This document shows, piece by piece, positions 23,837 through 33,653 of a DNA stretch of 55,410 bases; positions within the stretch are counted from its first letter, which is position 1, and each line of letters starts with the position of its first letter. The notes beneath the pieces were generated by a model. That model was not told where the DNA came from. It did no database searches and saw only the letters and a program-made list of their open reading frames with translations. The position numbers were made by a program, and so were the translations under genes. Location of the stretch: assembly GCA_902781215.1 (NCBI GenBank), contig CACZIO010000014.1, forward strand, positions 1 through 55,410, written 5' to 3'. The stretch is from an uncultured Lachnospiraceae bacterium (lineage in GTDB: Bacteria; Bacillota; Clostridia; Lachnospirales; Lachnospiraceae).

Positions 23837-26137
23837 TCAGAATGTATTGACCGGGTCGAAGTCAAACTGGACCTCCGTCTGCCGGAAAAGCCCTCCGCCG
23901 GGCCGCCTGTCGGCGGCCTCCATTTCTTCGATCAGGTCTTTGCAGGAAATCAGTGTATCATATTTTTCGGATTTCAGGTATATCACAAAGCGGAAGAGTC
24001 CCCTGAGTTTCCGGTAGGACCCTTCGGACGGGCCGATGATCTGCAGGCCCGCCCTGTTTTTCTTCATCAGGACAAGGCGGATCTCATTGGCCGCGCGCAG
24101 GGCCGCGTCCTCTTCCTCCGACTGGATCTGGACCGCCATCATATGGGCCACAGGCGGATAGCGGAGGAGACGGCGGTAGGCGATCTCCTCCCGGTAGAAT
24201 CCTTCATAATCCTGATTGGCGGCATGACGGATGGCGTAGTGATCGGGCTGATAGGTCTGGATCACGACATCTCCCGCTTCCGTGCCCCGGCCGGCCCGGC
24301 CGGCCGCCTGGGTGAGCAGCTGGAAGGTCCGCTCCGCCGCCCGGTAATCATCCCCGTACAGGGACAGGTCCGCCATGAGGATCCCGACCAGGGTCACGCC
24401 GGGAAAGTCATGTCCCTTGACGATCATCTGGGTCCCCAGCAGGATATCCGCCTCCTCGGAGGAGAATGCGGACAGAATCTTTTCGTAGCTTCCCTTGCGT
24501 CGGGTCGTATCCGCGTCCATGCGCAGGATCCTGGCGGTCGGGAAGGTCTCCCGCAGGGCGTCCTCGATCTTCTCCGTCCCCGCCCGCATGGCCAGAACAT
24601 AGCGGGAGCCGCATTCGGGACAGGTCCGGAAGGCGCTCCGCTCATACCCGCAGTAGTGGCAGACCAGCCGTCCGTTTCCGTGGAGCGACAGGGAGACGTC
24701 ACAGTGGGGGCACTTGGCCACAAATCCGCAGCTCCTGCAGGACACAAATCCCGCGTATCCTCGGCGGTTGATAAAGAGCATACTCTGCTGACCCCTGCGC
24801 AGCCGGTCCTCGATTTTTTCGTACAGGCTTGCGGAGAGCATGGATTTGTTGCCGCGCTGGAGCTCCGCCCGCATATCGACCGTCTCCACCCTCGGAAGGG
24901 TTCCGCCGGTCAGTCTCTCCTGCAGACGGAAGAGACGGATCTCTCCCTGCTGTGCCCGCCAGTAGGATTCCAGGGAGGGCGTCGCCGACCCCAGGACCAG
25001 GACGGCGCCGTGCATGCGCGCGATCTGCTCCGCCACTTCCCGGGTCTGGTACTTGGGCATGGATTCATTTTTATAGCTGTGCTCGTGCTCCTCGTCAATG
25101 ACGATGACGCCCGGTTTCGCAAAAGGCGTAAACAGGGCGCTCCGGGGCCCGATGATCACATCGATCTCTCCCCTGCGGGCCCTTTCCCACTGGTCCGCGC
25201 GCTCCGCCTCGGACAGGGAGGAATTGACGACGCTGACCCGGTCCCCGAAATGGCTGTAGAAGCGCATCAGAGTCTGAAAGGTGAGGGAGATCTCCGGTAT
25301 CAGCATGATCGCCTGCCGGCCACGCGCACAGATGCCGCGGATGATCGAAATGTAGACTTCCGTCTTGCCGCTGCCGGTCACACCGTGAATGAGGCTGACC
25401 GGCGGCGCGGGCTCCTCTCCCGGCGCGGCGCCCTCCCCGGCCTTCTGCATCCTGTCAAAATCCGCGATGACGGTCTCGACGATCCGCCGCTGGGCCGGAC
25501 TCAGTTCCATGCCGGTCTGCGTGCTCGGGGATACATGGACCGGATTTCTGAGCTCCTGCACCTTCTCCACCTCGATGATCCCCGCCCGTTTCAGCGCATT
25601 GACCGCGGATGCAGACACATGGAGCCGCTCCGTGACCAGGGACCAGGGCAGGACCGGCGCATCGAGGAGTTCCCGCAGGAGTCTGGCCCGGGCCGTCTGA
25701 TGCTTCTTTTCATAGACCTCCAGGTGCCTGGCGGCCTCTTCCCTGTCTGTCAGGAGGCGGATCTGGCGGCGCTCCCGGATCGTCCCGGTCTTCCGGGAGG
25801 CCAGGACCGTCCGCATGGCGGTCGCCATGGTTGAACCATACCTGTTTTTCATCCAGGCAGCGAGCCGCAGATAGAATTCACTGTCGTCCTCCAGGGTATA
25901 TCCCCTGGCCGGTTCCACGGTCTCCGCGATCTCCTTGATCTTTTCAGCCGGCACATCCGTGCTGTCGGAAAACCCTGCCACATAACCTTTCCGGAGGGTG
26001 TTCCCCTTTCCGAAGGGCACCATGACGATACTGCCGGCCCGCACCCGGTCCCGGAGATTGTCAGGTACCAGGTAGCTGAAGGGCCGGTCAAGTCCCCGTC
26101 TGGAAATATCGATGATCACCAGTGCGTATTTTTCCAA
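23837..26137 (-). CDS. priA: Primosomal replication restart helicase PriA
   Basis: The 766-residue protein starts with TTG at 26137, supported by GGAGG a few bases upstream. It has an N-terminal DNA-binding domain, then the helicase core with P-loop GVTGSGKTEVY and DEEHEHSY. A cysteine-rich zinc-binding insert (CRSCGFVAKCPHCD, CHYCG, CPECG) is followed by motifs V and VI (GTQMIVKGHDF, QAAGRAGRG). PriA reloads the replisome at stalled forks. It ends 23 bases before def. Confidence 0.97.
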   Translation of the reverse strand: MEKYALVIIDISRRGLDRPFSYLVPDNLRDRVRAGSIVMVPFGKGNTLRKGYVAGFSDSTDVPAEKIKEIAETVEPARGYTLEDDSEFYLRLAAWMKNRYGSTMATAMRTVLASRKTGTIRERRQIRLLTDREEAARHLEVYEKKHQTARARLLRELLDAPVLPWSLVTERLHVSASAVNALKRAGIIEVEKVQELRNPVHVSPSTQTGMELSPAQRRIVETVIADFDRMQKAGEGAAPGEEPAPPVSLIHGVTGSGKTEVYISIIRGICARGRQAIMLIPEISLTFQTLMRFYSHFGDRVSVVNSSLSEAERADQWERARRGEIDVIIGPRSALFTPFAKPGVIVIDEEHEHSYKNESMPKYQTREVAEQIARMHGAVLVLGSATPSLESYWRAQQGEIRLFRLQERLTGGTLPRVETVDMRAELQRGNKSMLSASLYEKIEDRLRRGQQSMLFINRRGYAGFVSCRSCGFVAKCPHCDVSLSLHGNGRLVCHYCGYERSAFRTCPECGSRYVLAMRAGTEKIEDALRETFPTARILRMDADTTRRKGSYEKILSAFSSEEADILLGTQMIVKGHDFPGVTLVGILMADLSLYGDDYRAAERTFQLLTQAAGRAGRGTEAGDVVIQTYQPDHYAIRHAANQDYEGFYREEIAYRRLLRYPPVAHMMAVQIQSEEEDAALRAANEIRLVLMKKNRAGLQIIGPSEGSYRKLRGLFRFVIYLKSEKYDTLISCKDLIEEMEAADRRPGGGLFRQTEVQFDFDPVNTF

Positions 26138-26182
26138 AGAAGCCTCCGTGTCAAGCTGTAACTTCCGACTGTCTTCCTCCGG

Positions 26183-27733
26183 TCACTGTTCTTTTGATTC
26201 TTCGAGGACCTCGCGGATCAGTTCGCGCTCATCCATGTGGTATTTCTGCCCTCTGATCTCCTGATAGTCCTCATGCCCCTTGCCGGCCAGGACAATGATA
26301 TCTCCTGGCTGTCCGTGGGTAATAGCATAGCGGATGGCCTCCTTGCGGTCCGGCACAGTCACATAGGCGCCGCCGGTCGGCCTGATGCCGGTCTCAATAT
26401 CCGCGATGATGTCCATGGGCTCCTCAAACCTCGGATTGTCCGATGTGATCACGGTCAGGTCGGCCAGTCTGCCGCTGACCTCTCCCATCTCAAAGCGGCG
26501 GGCACGGGACCGGTTGCCGCCGCAGCCAAAGACACAGACCAGCCGGCCGGGATCATACTCCCGCAGGGTGTGCAGCAGGCTCTCCAGAGCCATGGCATTG
26601 TGGGCGTAGTCGATCATGAGCGTAAAGTCATCGCTGACCTTCACCATCTCGATCCTGCCGCGCACATGGATCTGCCTGAGCGCCTCCCGGATCTCGTTTT
26701 CATTGACATCAAAATGCCTGCAGACCGCGATCGCGCACAGGGCGTTGTAGACGCTGAACCGTCCCGGCGCCGGGACATGCGCATGGACATGCAGCAGGCC
26801 GTCCGTCTCAAAGGAAATGCCCAGCTCACCGGGTGTGTGGATCAGCCGGATATTCTGCGCGCGCAGGTCGTTGTCCTGGCCGAGTCCGAAGGTCTCGACC
26901 GCACATGTATGTCCCTGCAGGATCGCGCCGCAGTGCGGATCGTCGCCGTTGAGGATCCCGGTCCGGCACTGTTGAAAGAGCATGCTCTTGCAGTGCAGAT
27001 AGTCTTCAAAGTCCTTGTGCTCATTGGGACCGATGTGGTCCGGAGACAGGTTGGTGAAGATGCCCAGGTCAAACACAAAGCCTGCTGTTCTGTGCAGCAT
27101 CAGCGCCTGTGAGGAGACCTCCATGACGACAGCCTCCACGCCGCTGTCCGCCATCTCCTTAAACCGCCGCTGCAGGACAATGGACTCAGGGGTGGTATTG
27201 GCGGAAGGGATCCGGACTTCTCCCTTTTCCGTCTCAAAGAGGGTCTCGATCGTGCCGACCAGTCCGGTCCTGATGCCTGCCGCCTCGAGGATGGAGCGGA
27301 CCATATAGGTGGTCGTCGTTTTTCCCTTGGTCCCCGTCACCCCGATAATGCGCATCCTTTTTGCCGGATGTCCGTAAAAAGCAGCAGACATGACTGCCAT
27401 GGCATAGCGGGAATCCTCTGTCAGCAGGATGACCGGCTCATCCTTCCCATCTTCCTTCCAGCTGCCGCTCATGACCTCCGGGTCCGGACTCTTCTGGACG
27501 ACCAGGGCGGCAGCGCCCTTTTCGATCGCCATGGCGGCGTAGTCGTGTCCGTCGCTGTTGGCACCCTTGATGCAGAAGAACAGACTTCCCTGCTCCACCT
27601 TTCTCGAGTCATTGGTGATCGAAGTGATCTCGCGGTCCCTGAGTGCCTGTACGGCACCCTCATCAGAAATGGTCTCTCCCCTGAGATTCAGAAAGGTACA
27701 GGGCAGATTTTCAATCAGTTCATGTATTCTCAT
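26183..27733 (-). CDS. murE: UDP-MurNAc-tripeptide synthetase MurE, DAP-type
   Basis: The 516-residue Mur ligase has the ATP loop GVTGTKGKTTTTYM (about 130-143), a carbamylated-lysine region and the substrate-selecting motif DNPR near residue 423. DNPR is the diaminopimelate signature, so the wall peptide probably carries meso-DAP at position 3. AGGAGG lies 13 bases before ATG 27733. The gene sits between recJ and priA rather than in a dcw cluster, so there may be another murE-like gene elsewhere. Confidence 0.95.
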   Translation of the reverse strand: MRIHELIENLPCTFLNLRGETISDEGAVQALRDREITSITNDSRKVEQGSLFFCIKGANSDGHDYAAMAIEKGAAALVVQKSPDPEVMSGSWKEDGKDEPVILLTEDSRYAMAVMSAAFYGHPAKRMRIIGVTGTKGKTTTTYMVRSILEAAGIRTGLVGTIETLFETEKGEVRIPSANTTPESIVLQRRFKEMADSGVEAVVMEVSSQALMLHRTAGFVFDLGIFTNLSPDHIGPNEHKDFEDYLHCKSMLFQQCRTGILNGDDPHCGAILQGHTCAVETFGLGQDNDLRAQNIRLIHTPGELGISFETDGLLHVHAHVPAPGRFSVYNALCAIAVCRHFDVNENEIREALRQIHVRGRIEMVKVSDDFTLMIDYAHNAMALESLLHTLREYDPGRLVCVFGCGGNRSRARRFEMGEVSGRLADLTVITSDNPRFEEPMDIIADIETGIRPTGGAYVTVPDRKEAIRYAITHGQPGDIIVLAGKGHEDYQEIRGQKYHMDERELIREVLEESKEQ

Positions 27734-27872
27734 CGTATCGCAGCAGCCTCCTGCTTCTGTTTTTTACTGGACAGGATGCACCGGTCCCATATCCGGTCAT
27801 TCACAGGTTCGCCTCTGATGACGGCGATGGTCTGCATCCGGTCATTGAACAGCTGTCTTTCGGGCTGAAAAA

Positions 27873-29666
27873 TCATGCCCGGAAATGTATATCCTTGGCA
27901 ATATACTGCATGGATCTCCTGCCCCGGTAATCGTTGATCTCCGGGTAATAGACCATGCGGACGGGCAGGTCCGCATATCCCGCACACAGGGTATCCCAGG
28001 TCCTGCTGCCCGCAGCGGAGACAAGGCTTTCCCTGAATACCGCCTCCTCCTGGAAGCGGATCAGGGTCATACGCCTTCCGGAGGTGTCAGATGCCTCCAT
28101 ACGCAGGACATTCCTGCCTTTTCCCAGGACCCGCAGGGAATGGAGTCTGATGTCGCGTGCCGCGAACACGGGCCTGGGATTGGCCATGCCAAAGGGCTCC
28201 AGCCGGTCCAGTTCCTCCGTCATCTCCATCGTCCACAGGTAGGGAGGCAGTTCCATATCGATGTGCAGGACATCCGTCAGGTCCTCCTCGCGGAGTGTGC
28301 ACTCCTCCTCCAGTCTGGCCTGCAGGACCGGGATGTCCTCCTCCCGCATGGAAAGGCCCGCCGCCATTTTGTGGCCGCCGAACTGGATGAAGCAGTCCCT
28401 GACCGCCGTCATGGAGGCAAACATATCATAGGCGTCGATGGAGCGGCCTGAGCCCTTGACCGTCCCCTGCTCCGTCCTGGTCAGGACAAAGACCGGGCGG
28501 CTGCAGCGCTCCCGGATCCTGCCGGCGATGATCCCGGCCAGAGACTCATGGCAGTCCGGCAGATAGATCACCATGACGCGCTTTTTCATCAGTCCCTGTT
28601 CCCGGACCTGGGTCATGGCTGCCTCGACCCCCTGCTCCGTCAGGCTCTTGCGGCTGTCATTGAGCTCCCTCAGTTTCTGGGCGCTGCGCAGCGCCGCCGA
28701 AGGATCCTCCTCCAGAAAGAGGGCCAGGGCGCGCTCCGCGCTGTCCAGGCGTCCGGTCGCGTTCAGGCAGGGGCCGATCACAAATCCGGCGTGGTAGGCG
28801 CTAAGCTTTTTCCCCTCCAGTCCGTTGACGATGAGAAGGCTTCTGAGGCCGACATTGGAAGTGACCGCAGCCCCGGCCAGTCCCTCCCTGACCAGGATCC
28901 TGTTCTCATCCAGCAGCGGCATGACATCGCAGACCGTCGCCAGGGCACAGAAAGGCAAGAGGTCCTGCAGGACCCGGGTCCGCTGGTCCGGCTGCAGTTT
29001 CTCCAGCAGCAGGTCCGCCAACTTCCAGGCGACCACGGCCCCGCAGATATCGGTATAGGGATAATCCATTTCTCCGGAGACCGCACTGCGCACTTTGGGG
29101 TCCACAACGGCATCCGCCGGCGGCAGGATCCAGTTCTTCTCTCCCCGGTCATCCTCCTCAAAAGGCACCTCGTGGTGGTCGGTCACGATCACACAGATCC
29201 CGGCTTCCTTTGCTGTCCTGACCGCCTCTGCAGCCGCGATCCCGTTGTCGCAGGTCAGGATCAGGCCGATCCCGTCCTCCGCGGCGTCCCGGGCCATCTG
29301 GGGATTCATGCCGTACCCGTCCCTGACCCGGTCCGGCAGCACGACATCCGCCCGGGCTCCGCAGGCCGCAAGCGTCCTGAGCAGGATATAGGAAGCGCAG
29401 ATCCCATCGACGTCATAATCCCCGATCACACGGATCGGCACGCCTTCAAGGATCTTTCCGGCCAGGATCTCCACGGCCCTCTCCATATCCGGCAGGAGCC
29501 GCGGATCATGCAGGTCCTCCAGCCTGCCATCCAGAAACCGCATCGTCTCACCCGCACCGATCACATCCCGGTTGCGGATCACACGGGCCAGCACCGGCGA
29601 GATCCCGCATTCCTGCGCGATCGCGCGGAAATCCTCCCGCTTCTGATAGACCATCCATTTTGCCAT
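27873..29666 (-). CDS. recJ: Single-stranded-DNA exonuclease RecJ
   Basis: The 597-residue protein has the DHH-family motifs VIGDYDVDGICASY, LTCDNGIAA and VTDHHEV (motif III). The DHHA1 region with GGHKMAAGLSM and a C-terminal OB-fold follow. It degrades single-stranded DNA 5' to 3' in recombination and mismatch repair. The secDF terminator lies 56 bases upstream, so recJ probably heads the recJ-murE-priA-def-fmt transcript or depends on read-through. Confidence 0.96.
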   Translation of the reverse strand: MAKWMVYQKREDFRAIAQECGISPVLARVIRNRDVIGAGETMRFLDGRLEDLHDPRLLPDMERAVEILAGKILEGVPIRVIGDYDVDGICASYILLRTLAACGARADVVLPDRVRDGYGMNPQMARDAAEDGIGLILTCDNGIAAAEAVRTAKEAGICVIVTDHHEVPFEEDDRGEKNWILPPADAVVDPKVRSAVSGEMDYPYTDICGAVVAWKLADLLLEKLQPDQRTRVLQDLLPFCALATVCDVMPLLDENRILVREGLAGAAVTSNVGLRSLLIVNGLEGKKLSAYHAGFVIGPCLNATGRLDSAERALALFLEEDPSAALRSAQKLRELNDSRKSLTEQGVEAAMTQVREQGLMKKRVMVIYLPDCHESLAGIIAGRIRERCSRPVFVLTRTEQGTVKGSGRSIDAYDMFASMTAVRDCFIQFGGHKMAAGLSMREEDIPVLQARLEEECTLREEDLTDVLHIDMELPPYLWTMEMTEELDRLEPFGMANPRPVFAARDIRLHSLRVLGKGRNVLRMEASDTSGRRMTLIRFQEEAVFRESLVSAAGSRTWDTLCAGYADLPVRMVYYPEINDYRGRRSMQYIAKDIHFRA

Positions 29667-29721
29667 CTGCGCACACCTTTCACTGAACTGAGATCGCCGG
29701 ATCTGCCGGGATGCACAGTTT

Positions 29722-29755
29722 GAAAAACAGGGAGGATGCTGTTACATCCCCCCTG
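29722..29755 (-). terminator. Terminator after secDF
   Basis: On the minus strand CAGGGGGGATG pairs with CATCCTCCCTG, one G-U pair included, around a six-base loop. TTTTT follows. It lies 30 bases past the secDF stop. Confidence 0.9.
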
Positions 29756-29786
29756 TCGTTAATCATGAGATCAGGAGCGGCCATGA

Positions 29787-32201
29787 TCAGACGGTGATCT
29801 TGGCCCTGTTCTTTGCCTCCTCCTCTCTGCGGCGGCGCTCTTTGCGCTCCCTCTTGGAGAGGTTGGAGTAATCATCCTTTTTCTTTTTGGACTGCTGGCC
29901 TGAGCCGCTGCCGCCCTTGCCGGAATTCTTCGATCCGGAGCTGCTCTGCGCAGCATCATCCGCCTTTTTGCGCATGACATACCAGATGGAACCCGCCAGG
30001 CAGACGGAGGAATAGGCACCGCAGATGATGCCGATCATGATGGGCAGTGCAAACTCCTTGACACTGGCCACACCGAAGATGTAAAGGGCCAGCACCATGA
30101 AGAAGGTGGTCAGCGACGTGAAGATACTTCTGGACAGGGTGTCCGTGATGCTCTCGTTGACGACATCCGCCAGGGTCGCATCCCTGCGCCTGGAGCGCAG
30201 GCTCTCGCGTACACGGTCAAAGATGACGATGGTGGCGTTGATGGAGTAACCGACGATGGTCAGCATGCAGGCGATGAAGGTGCTGCCGACGCTGATCCGC
30301 ACAAAGGCATAGAAGGCCAGGACGACCAGGACATCGTGGGCCAGGCAGATGACGGAGGACGCACCGAAGCGCAGATCCTTGAACCGGAACCAGATATAGA
30401 GCAGCATCAGGACCAGGGCCGCGCCGACTGCCAGAAGAGCGTCGCGCTTCATCTCATCACTGATCGTGGAGCTGATGGTCTCGGACGTGATGCTGTCCTT
30501 GTTGACCTTGAATTTTTCCACGAGCTGGTTGGACAGCTCCGTACTCTTGTCATTGTCCAGAACGGCGGTCTTGAAGATGACCTCGTTGCCGCCAGATACC
30601 TTCTGGACCTGCACATTGCTGTCGCCGGTGATCTGTGTGAAGACAGGAACGACCTCTTTTTCAATCTCCTCCAGGGTCATGTCCTCATTGAAGCTGACAT
30701 TCGTGGCGGTACCGCCGACAAAGTCAAGGCTGTAGTTGAGGGCATTGCCCTGCCGCACATGGAAGATGCCCATGGCGACAAAGCCGGACAGGACCAGTGC
30801 GATTGAAACCGCAAAGAAGATATTTTTGCGCTCGACAAAGCGGATCGGCTCTTTCTTTCTGCCGATGCCGTAGAGCTTTTTGTTCGTCAGTCCCAGTCCG
30901 TAGAAGATGTTCATCAGGAAACGGGTGACGAACAGGGAGGTGATCATGGACAGAATGATACCGATGGCCAGTGTGTAGGCAAAGCCCTTGACCGTACCGG
31001 AACCCAGGATACCCAGGACCGCCGCCGCGATCAGGGTGGTCACGTTGCCGTCGATGATGGCGGACAGGGCCTTGTGGTAGCCGTTATTGATGGCGGTCTT
31101 GACACCGATGCCGGTCGCCAGCTCTTCGCGGATGCGGGCGAAAATGATGACGTTGGCGTCGACGGCCATACCGACAGACAGCAGGATACCCGCGATGCCG
31201 GGCAGGGTGAGCGTGATGTCAAATCCGTTGAGGACCAGGGCCATCATGAGCACATAGATGCCCAGGGCCAGGACTGCCGCGAAACCGGGCAGCAGGTAAA
31301 TGGCGATCATGAGGATCGCGACCAAGGCAAAACCGATCATGCCGGCAAACTTACTGGTCCGGATCGCGTCCTGTCCCAGCTGGGCGCCGACGATCTGGGA
31401 GCGGAGCCGCTCCAGCTCGACCTTCAGTCCGCCGATGCGGATGGTGGAGGCGAGGTTTTCGGCCTCTTCAATGGTGCTCTCACCGGTGATGATGGCGCGT
31501 CCGTCCGTGATCTCGGCCTGAACAGTGGGAACACTGATGAAATGACCGTCATAGTAGATACCGATCGATTCACCCTTGGCAAAGGCGTCTTTCGTTGCAT
31601 CGGCAAATTTTGCCCTGCCGTCCTCATTGAAGGTCAGGGAGACAACGATCTGCTTGTTGCCCATGTCATCCTGCTGGTAGCCGGCCTTGGCGTCCGAGAC
31701 CTCGGTACCGGTGACGACCGCGTCCCCGTCCGCTATGATCTGCTGCAGGTCCTTGGTCAGGACATACTCGATCCCGCCGTCCTCGGTGACGCCCAGCTGA
31801 TAGTTCTGGTTGCCGGATCCATCAGTCTGACGGATAAAATACAGGGAGCCGGGCCGTCCAAGTTCCTCCAGGATCTTGTTTGTCTCCGCGACACCGGAGA
31901 TACCCGGGATCTCGATGTTCAGACGGTCCGTGCCTTCCGTGTACACCTGTGCCTCCGTGCTGTACTGGTCGACACGGCGCTGCAGCTTGTACTTGGTATC
32001 ATTGAGGTCTTCCTGGGTCGGGGGCTCTTCGCCCACCGCCTGGTAGGTGATGCTGGCGCCGCCGGCCAGATCCAGACCTTTCTTGATGTTGTGATACGAA
32101 CCTCTGTGACCCTTGCCAAGTCCGACCAGCACGGTATATGCCATCAGGCCTGTGACGACAGCTACCAGCAGGAGGGAAATGACCGCTCTCGTTTTCTTCA
32201 T
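29787..32201 (-). CDS. secDF: SecDF fusion, protein translocase subunit
   Basis: The 804-residue protein joins SecD and SecF in one chain, as in many Bacillota. The SecD half has an N-terminal helix, the first periplasmic-type domain with LDLAGGASI and IEIPGI, and GMAVDANVIIFARIREEL in its membrane region. The SecF half has LDFVGGT and later GYSINATIVIFDRVRE. About 12 membrane helices are expected; the C-terminus is basic. It uses proton motive force to aid late steps of export. I place the start at 32201 (MKKTRAVISL), with AAGGAG nine bases upstream. The frame stays open for 48 more codons to an ATG at 32345 without a ribosome site. Confidence 0.95.
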   Translation of the reverse strand: MKKTRAVISLLLVAVVTGLMAYTVLVGLGKGHRGSYHNIKKGLDLAGGASITYQAVGEEPPTQEDLNDTKYKLQRRVDQYSTEAQVYTEGTDRLNIEIPGISGVAETNKILEELGRPGSLYFIRQTDGSGNQNYQLGVTEDGGIEYVLTKDLQQIIADGDAVVTGTEVSDAKAGYQQDDMGNKQIVVSLTFNEDGRAKFADATKDAFAKGESIGIYYDGHFISVPTVQAEITDGRAIITGESTIEEAENLASTIRIGGLKVELERLRSQIVGAQLGQDAIRTSKFAGMIGFALVAILMIAIYLLPGFAAVLALGIYVLMMALVLNGFDITLTLPGIAGILLSVGMAVDANVIIFARIREELATGIGVKTAINNGYHKALSAIIDGNVTTLIAAAVLGILGSGTVKGFAYTLAIGIILSMITSLFVTRFLMNIFYGLGLTNKKLYGIGRKKEPIRFVERKNIFFAVSIALVLSGFVAMGIFHVRQGNALNYSLDFVGGTATNVSFNEDMTLEEIEKEVVPVFTQITGDSNVQVQKVSGGNEVIFKTAVLDNDKSTELSNQLVEKFKVNKDSITSETISSTISDEMKRDALLAVGAALVLMLLYIWFRFKDLRFGASSVICLAHDVLVVLAFYAFVRISVGSTFIACMLTIVGYSINATIVIFDRVRESLRSRRRDATLADVVNESITDTLSRSIFTSLTTFFMVLALYIFGVASVKEFALPIMIGIICGAYSSVCLAGSIWYVMRKKADDAAQSSSGSKNSGKGGSGSGQQSKKKKDDYSNLSKRERKERRRREEEAKNRAKITV

Positions 32202-32392
32202 TTTCATCAACTCCTTCATGTATACATTGGATCTTTCCGCGATCCGCCCCGCATGCGAAGGCCTGCGTGCGGTTCCACGCGGAATATATGGACATTGCAG
32301 AAGACTGTGATGGATAAAAACGCTCTGCAGCTCCTCAATGTTCATCTCATGTACGCGCGCTCCTGCATACAGCAGAAGGCAGACACTGTGCC

Positions 32393-32421
32393 ATTATAGC
32401 ACCATGCCTGCCTCAATGCAA
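32393..32421 (-). promoter_or_regulatory. Strong promoter of secDF
   Basis: Minus-strand TTGCAT (32416-32421), exactly 17 bp, then a perfect TATAAT (32393-32398) that also has TG one base upstream. Transcription would start near 32386, giving an untranslated leader of about 185 bases. Confidence 0.8.
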
Positions 32422-32437
32422 AAGGTTATTTTGTGAC

Positions 32438-33346
32438 TTAGAAAGCCCCCTCCCATTTCTGACGGAAGGATTCATACAGCTCCCGGACGAAGATCCTGCC
32501 CCTGAGGTCCAGATCCCACTTGGAAATCTGATATGCGCTGCCGTCGTCCAGCTGGACGTAGATCACATAGCCCTCCTCATAAGGAAAGACCTCATCACCC
32601 GCCTCTGCAGGGTCCATGGGCCCCGCCATGTTGAAGAGCATGTGGGCTGTCTCCGCGCGGAAATCGGGAAGATCCTTGTTCAGCCGGAAGAAGAACTCCT
32701 CGCTCTCCTTGTAATAAGTCAGGCCGGCCTCGGAATAGCGGGTCTTGACCTCAAATCCGGAGTCGTAGACAAGGGTCCAGACGCCATAGGGAGTATAATA
32801 ATCGGGGATCGGCTCTTCCGGATATTCCGGAAAGACATAGGCGGATGCCGCGCCGCCGGGCACGACCCTGTCGGGCAGGCCTGCGGACTTTTCTTCCTCC
32901 CCGCTTTCTTCCGCGCCCTGGTCTTGGCCCTGGGCAGATGCTCCCGCCCCGCCGGCTGCCACTGTCTCTTCTGTTTTGACCGCACCTTCGGACGCCGCCT
33001 GCTCTTGCCCGGCCGCCTCTTCAGGGACCGCCGCTTCCCCGGTGCCTGCTGCCGGTTCTGCAGCCGCTTTCTGAGAAGTCACGGCGGCAGCATCTGCTGC
33101 TTCTTCAGATGTCTCTTCTGATGTCTCTGATGCTGCGGCAGAAGCTGTATCTGCAGATCCTTCCAGGTCTCCGGACAGGCCGGTCTGTGCAGCGTCTGTT
33201 TTTTCTTCTTTTCCGGCATCCTCCACGGCACTCTCCTGCTTTGCATCCGCCTCCTTCTGCGCCCCGGAGGAACCCGCGCCGGGTGCCGTGCATCCCGCTG
33301 CCAGAAGGGCTGTGCAGAGGATGACTGCCAATACTGTTTTTTTCAT
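32438..33346 (-). CDS. Lipoprotein with a low-complexity stalk, unknown function
   Basis: The 302-residue protein has a signal peptide ending LLAAGC (lipobox). Roughly residues 22-165 are an Ala/Glu/Ser/Gly-rich acidic stalk. The conserved-looking part is the C-terminal 130 residues, which start PDRVVPGGAASAYVFPEYPEEP and are rich in Tyr, Phe and acidic residues. I do not recognise the fold. The design (lipid anchor, long disordered stalk, small domain) matches the CHAP lipoprotein at 12540 but with a different head domain. GGAGT precedes ATG 33346. A 6-bp GC hairpin (33362-33376) lies just 5' of the ribosome site and could reduce its access. Confidence 0.75.
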   Translation of the reverse strand: MKKTVLAVILCTALLAAGCTAPGAGSSGAQKEADAKQESAVEDAGKEEKTDAAQTGLSGDLEGSADTASAAASETSEETSEEAADAAAVTSQKAAAEPAAGTGEAAVPEEAAGQEQAASEGAVKTEETVAAGGAGASAQGQDQGAEESGEEEKSAGLPDRVVPGGAASAYVFPEYPEEPIPDYYTPYGVWTLVYDSGFEVKTRYSEAGLTYYKESEEFFFRLNKDLPDFRAETAHMLFNMAGPMDPAEAGDEVFPYEEGYVIYVQLDDGSAYQISKWDLDLRGRIFVRELYESFRQKWEGAF

Positions 33347-33412
33347 AGATACTCCATTCCCGGGGCTGACAGCCCCCTCATATACTTGTTTATTTCCCTG
33401 CAGTATTTCAGT

Positions 33413-33441
33413 ATACTAACATTTTTTATTTTATGGTACAA
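33413..33441 (-). promoter_or_regulatory. Promoter of the stalked lipoprotein
   Basis: Minus-strand TTGTAC (33436-33441), 17 bp, TAGTAT (33413-33418). The spacer is A-rich. It resembles the permease promoter at 11482. A GGGGCT/AGCCCC hairpin lies in the leader. Confidence 0.6.
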
Positions 33442-33453
33442 TCCTGCGGGAAT

Positions 33454-33577
33454 CAAGACTCGCTTGCGGTGCGGAGCGTTTATCTCTGCGAGGGATTGCG
33501 GCCCGCCGCCGAGACGGTCAGGTGCAGCTCTTATCCCGCCCCTTATAGAAGCAGGGGCTTCCTCCACTCTGATAAAA
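33454..33577. repeat. Structured intergenic repeat element, copy 2
   Basis: Matching copy of 6250-6374. It keeps a short 5' hairpin (CAAG/CTTG, 33454-33466), GCGTTTATCTC, and GGGATT followed by the stem GCGG/CCGC around CCCG (33498-33509). GAGACG, the TTATAGAAGC loop region and the closing GATAAA also remain. In the middle stem two base pairs differ from copy 1 and both sides changed, which keeps pairing. It lies 12 bp upstream of the lipoprotein -35 and about 75 bp upstream of the plus-strand PPTase gene. Confidence 0.6.
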
Positions 33578-33653
33578 ACCTCTGTAAAAAACAAAAAAGC
33601 AGGTGCGCAGCTATTCCTGATCCTCGTGCGTGCCCAGGGCGGAAAGGACATCT

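Noticed and set aside
21420-24017. Long plus-strand open frame opposite rsmB, fmt and def
   Set aside because: Antisense shadow; the minus-strand genes have clear motifs and ribosome sites.
32260-32290. GTGGAACCGC in the secDF leader, like the T-box core
   Set aside because: No stem I, no specifier loop and no following terminator are seen, and secDF is not a T-box target; the bases also fall in a small GCGTG/CACGC hairpin.
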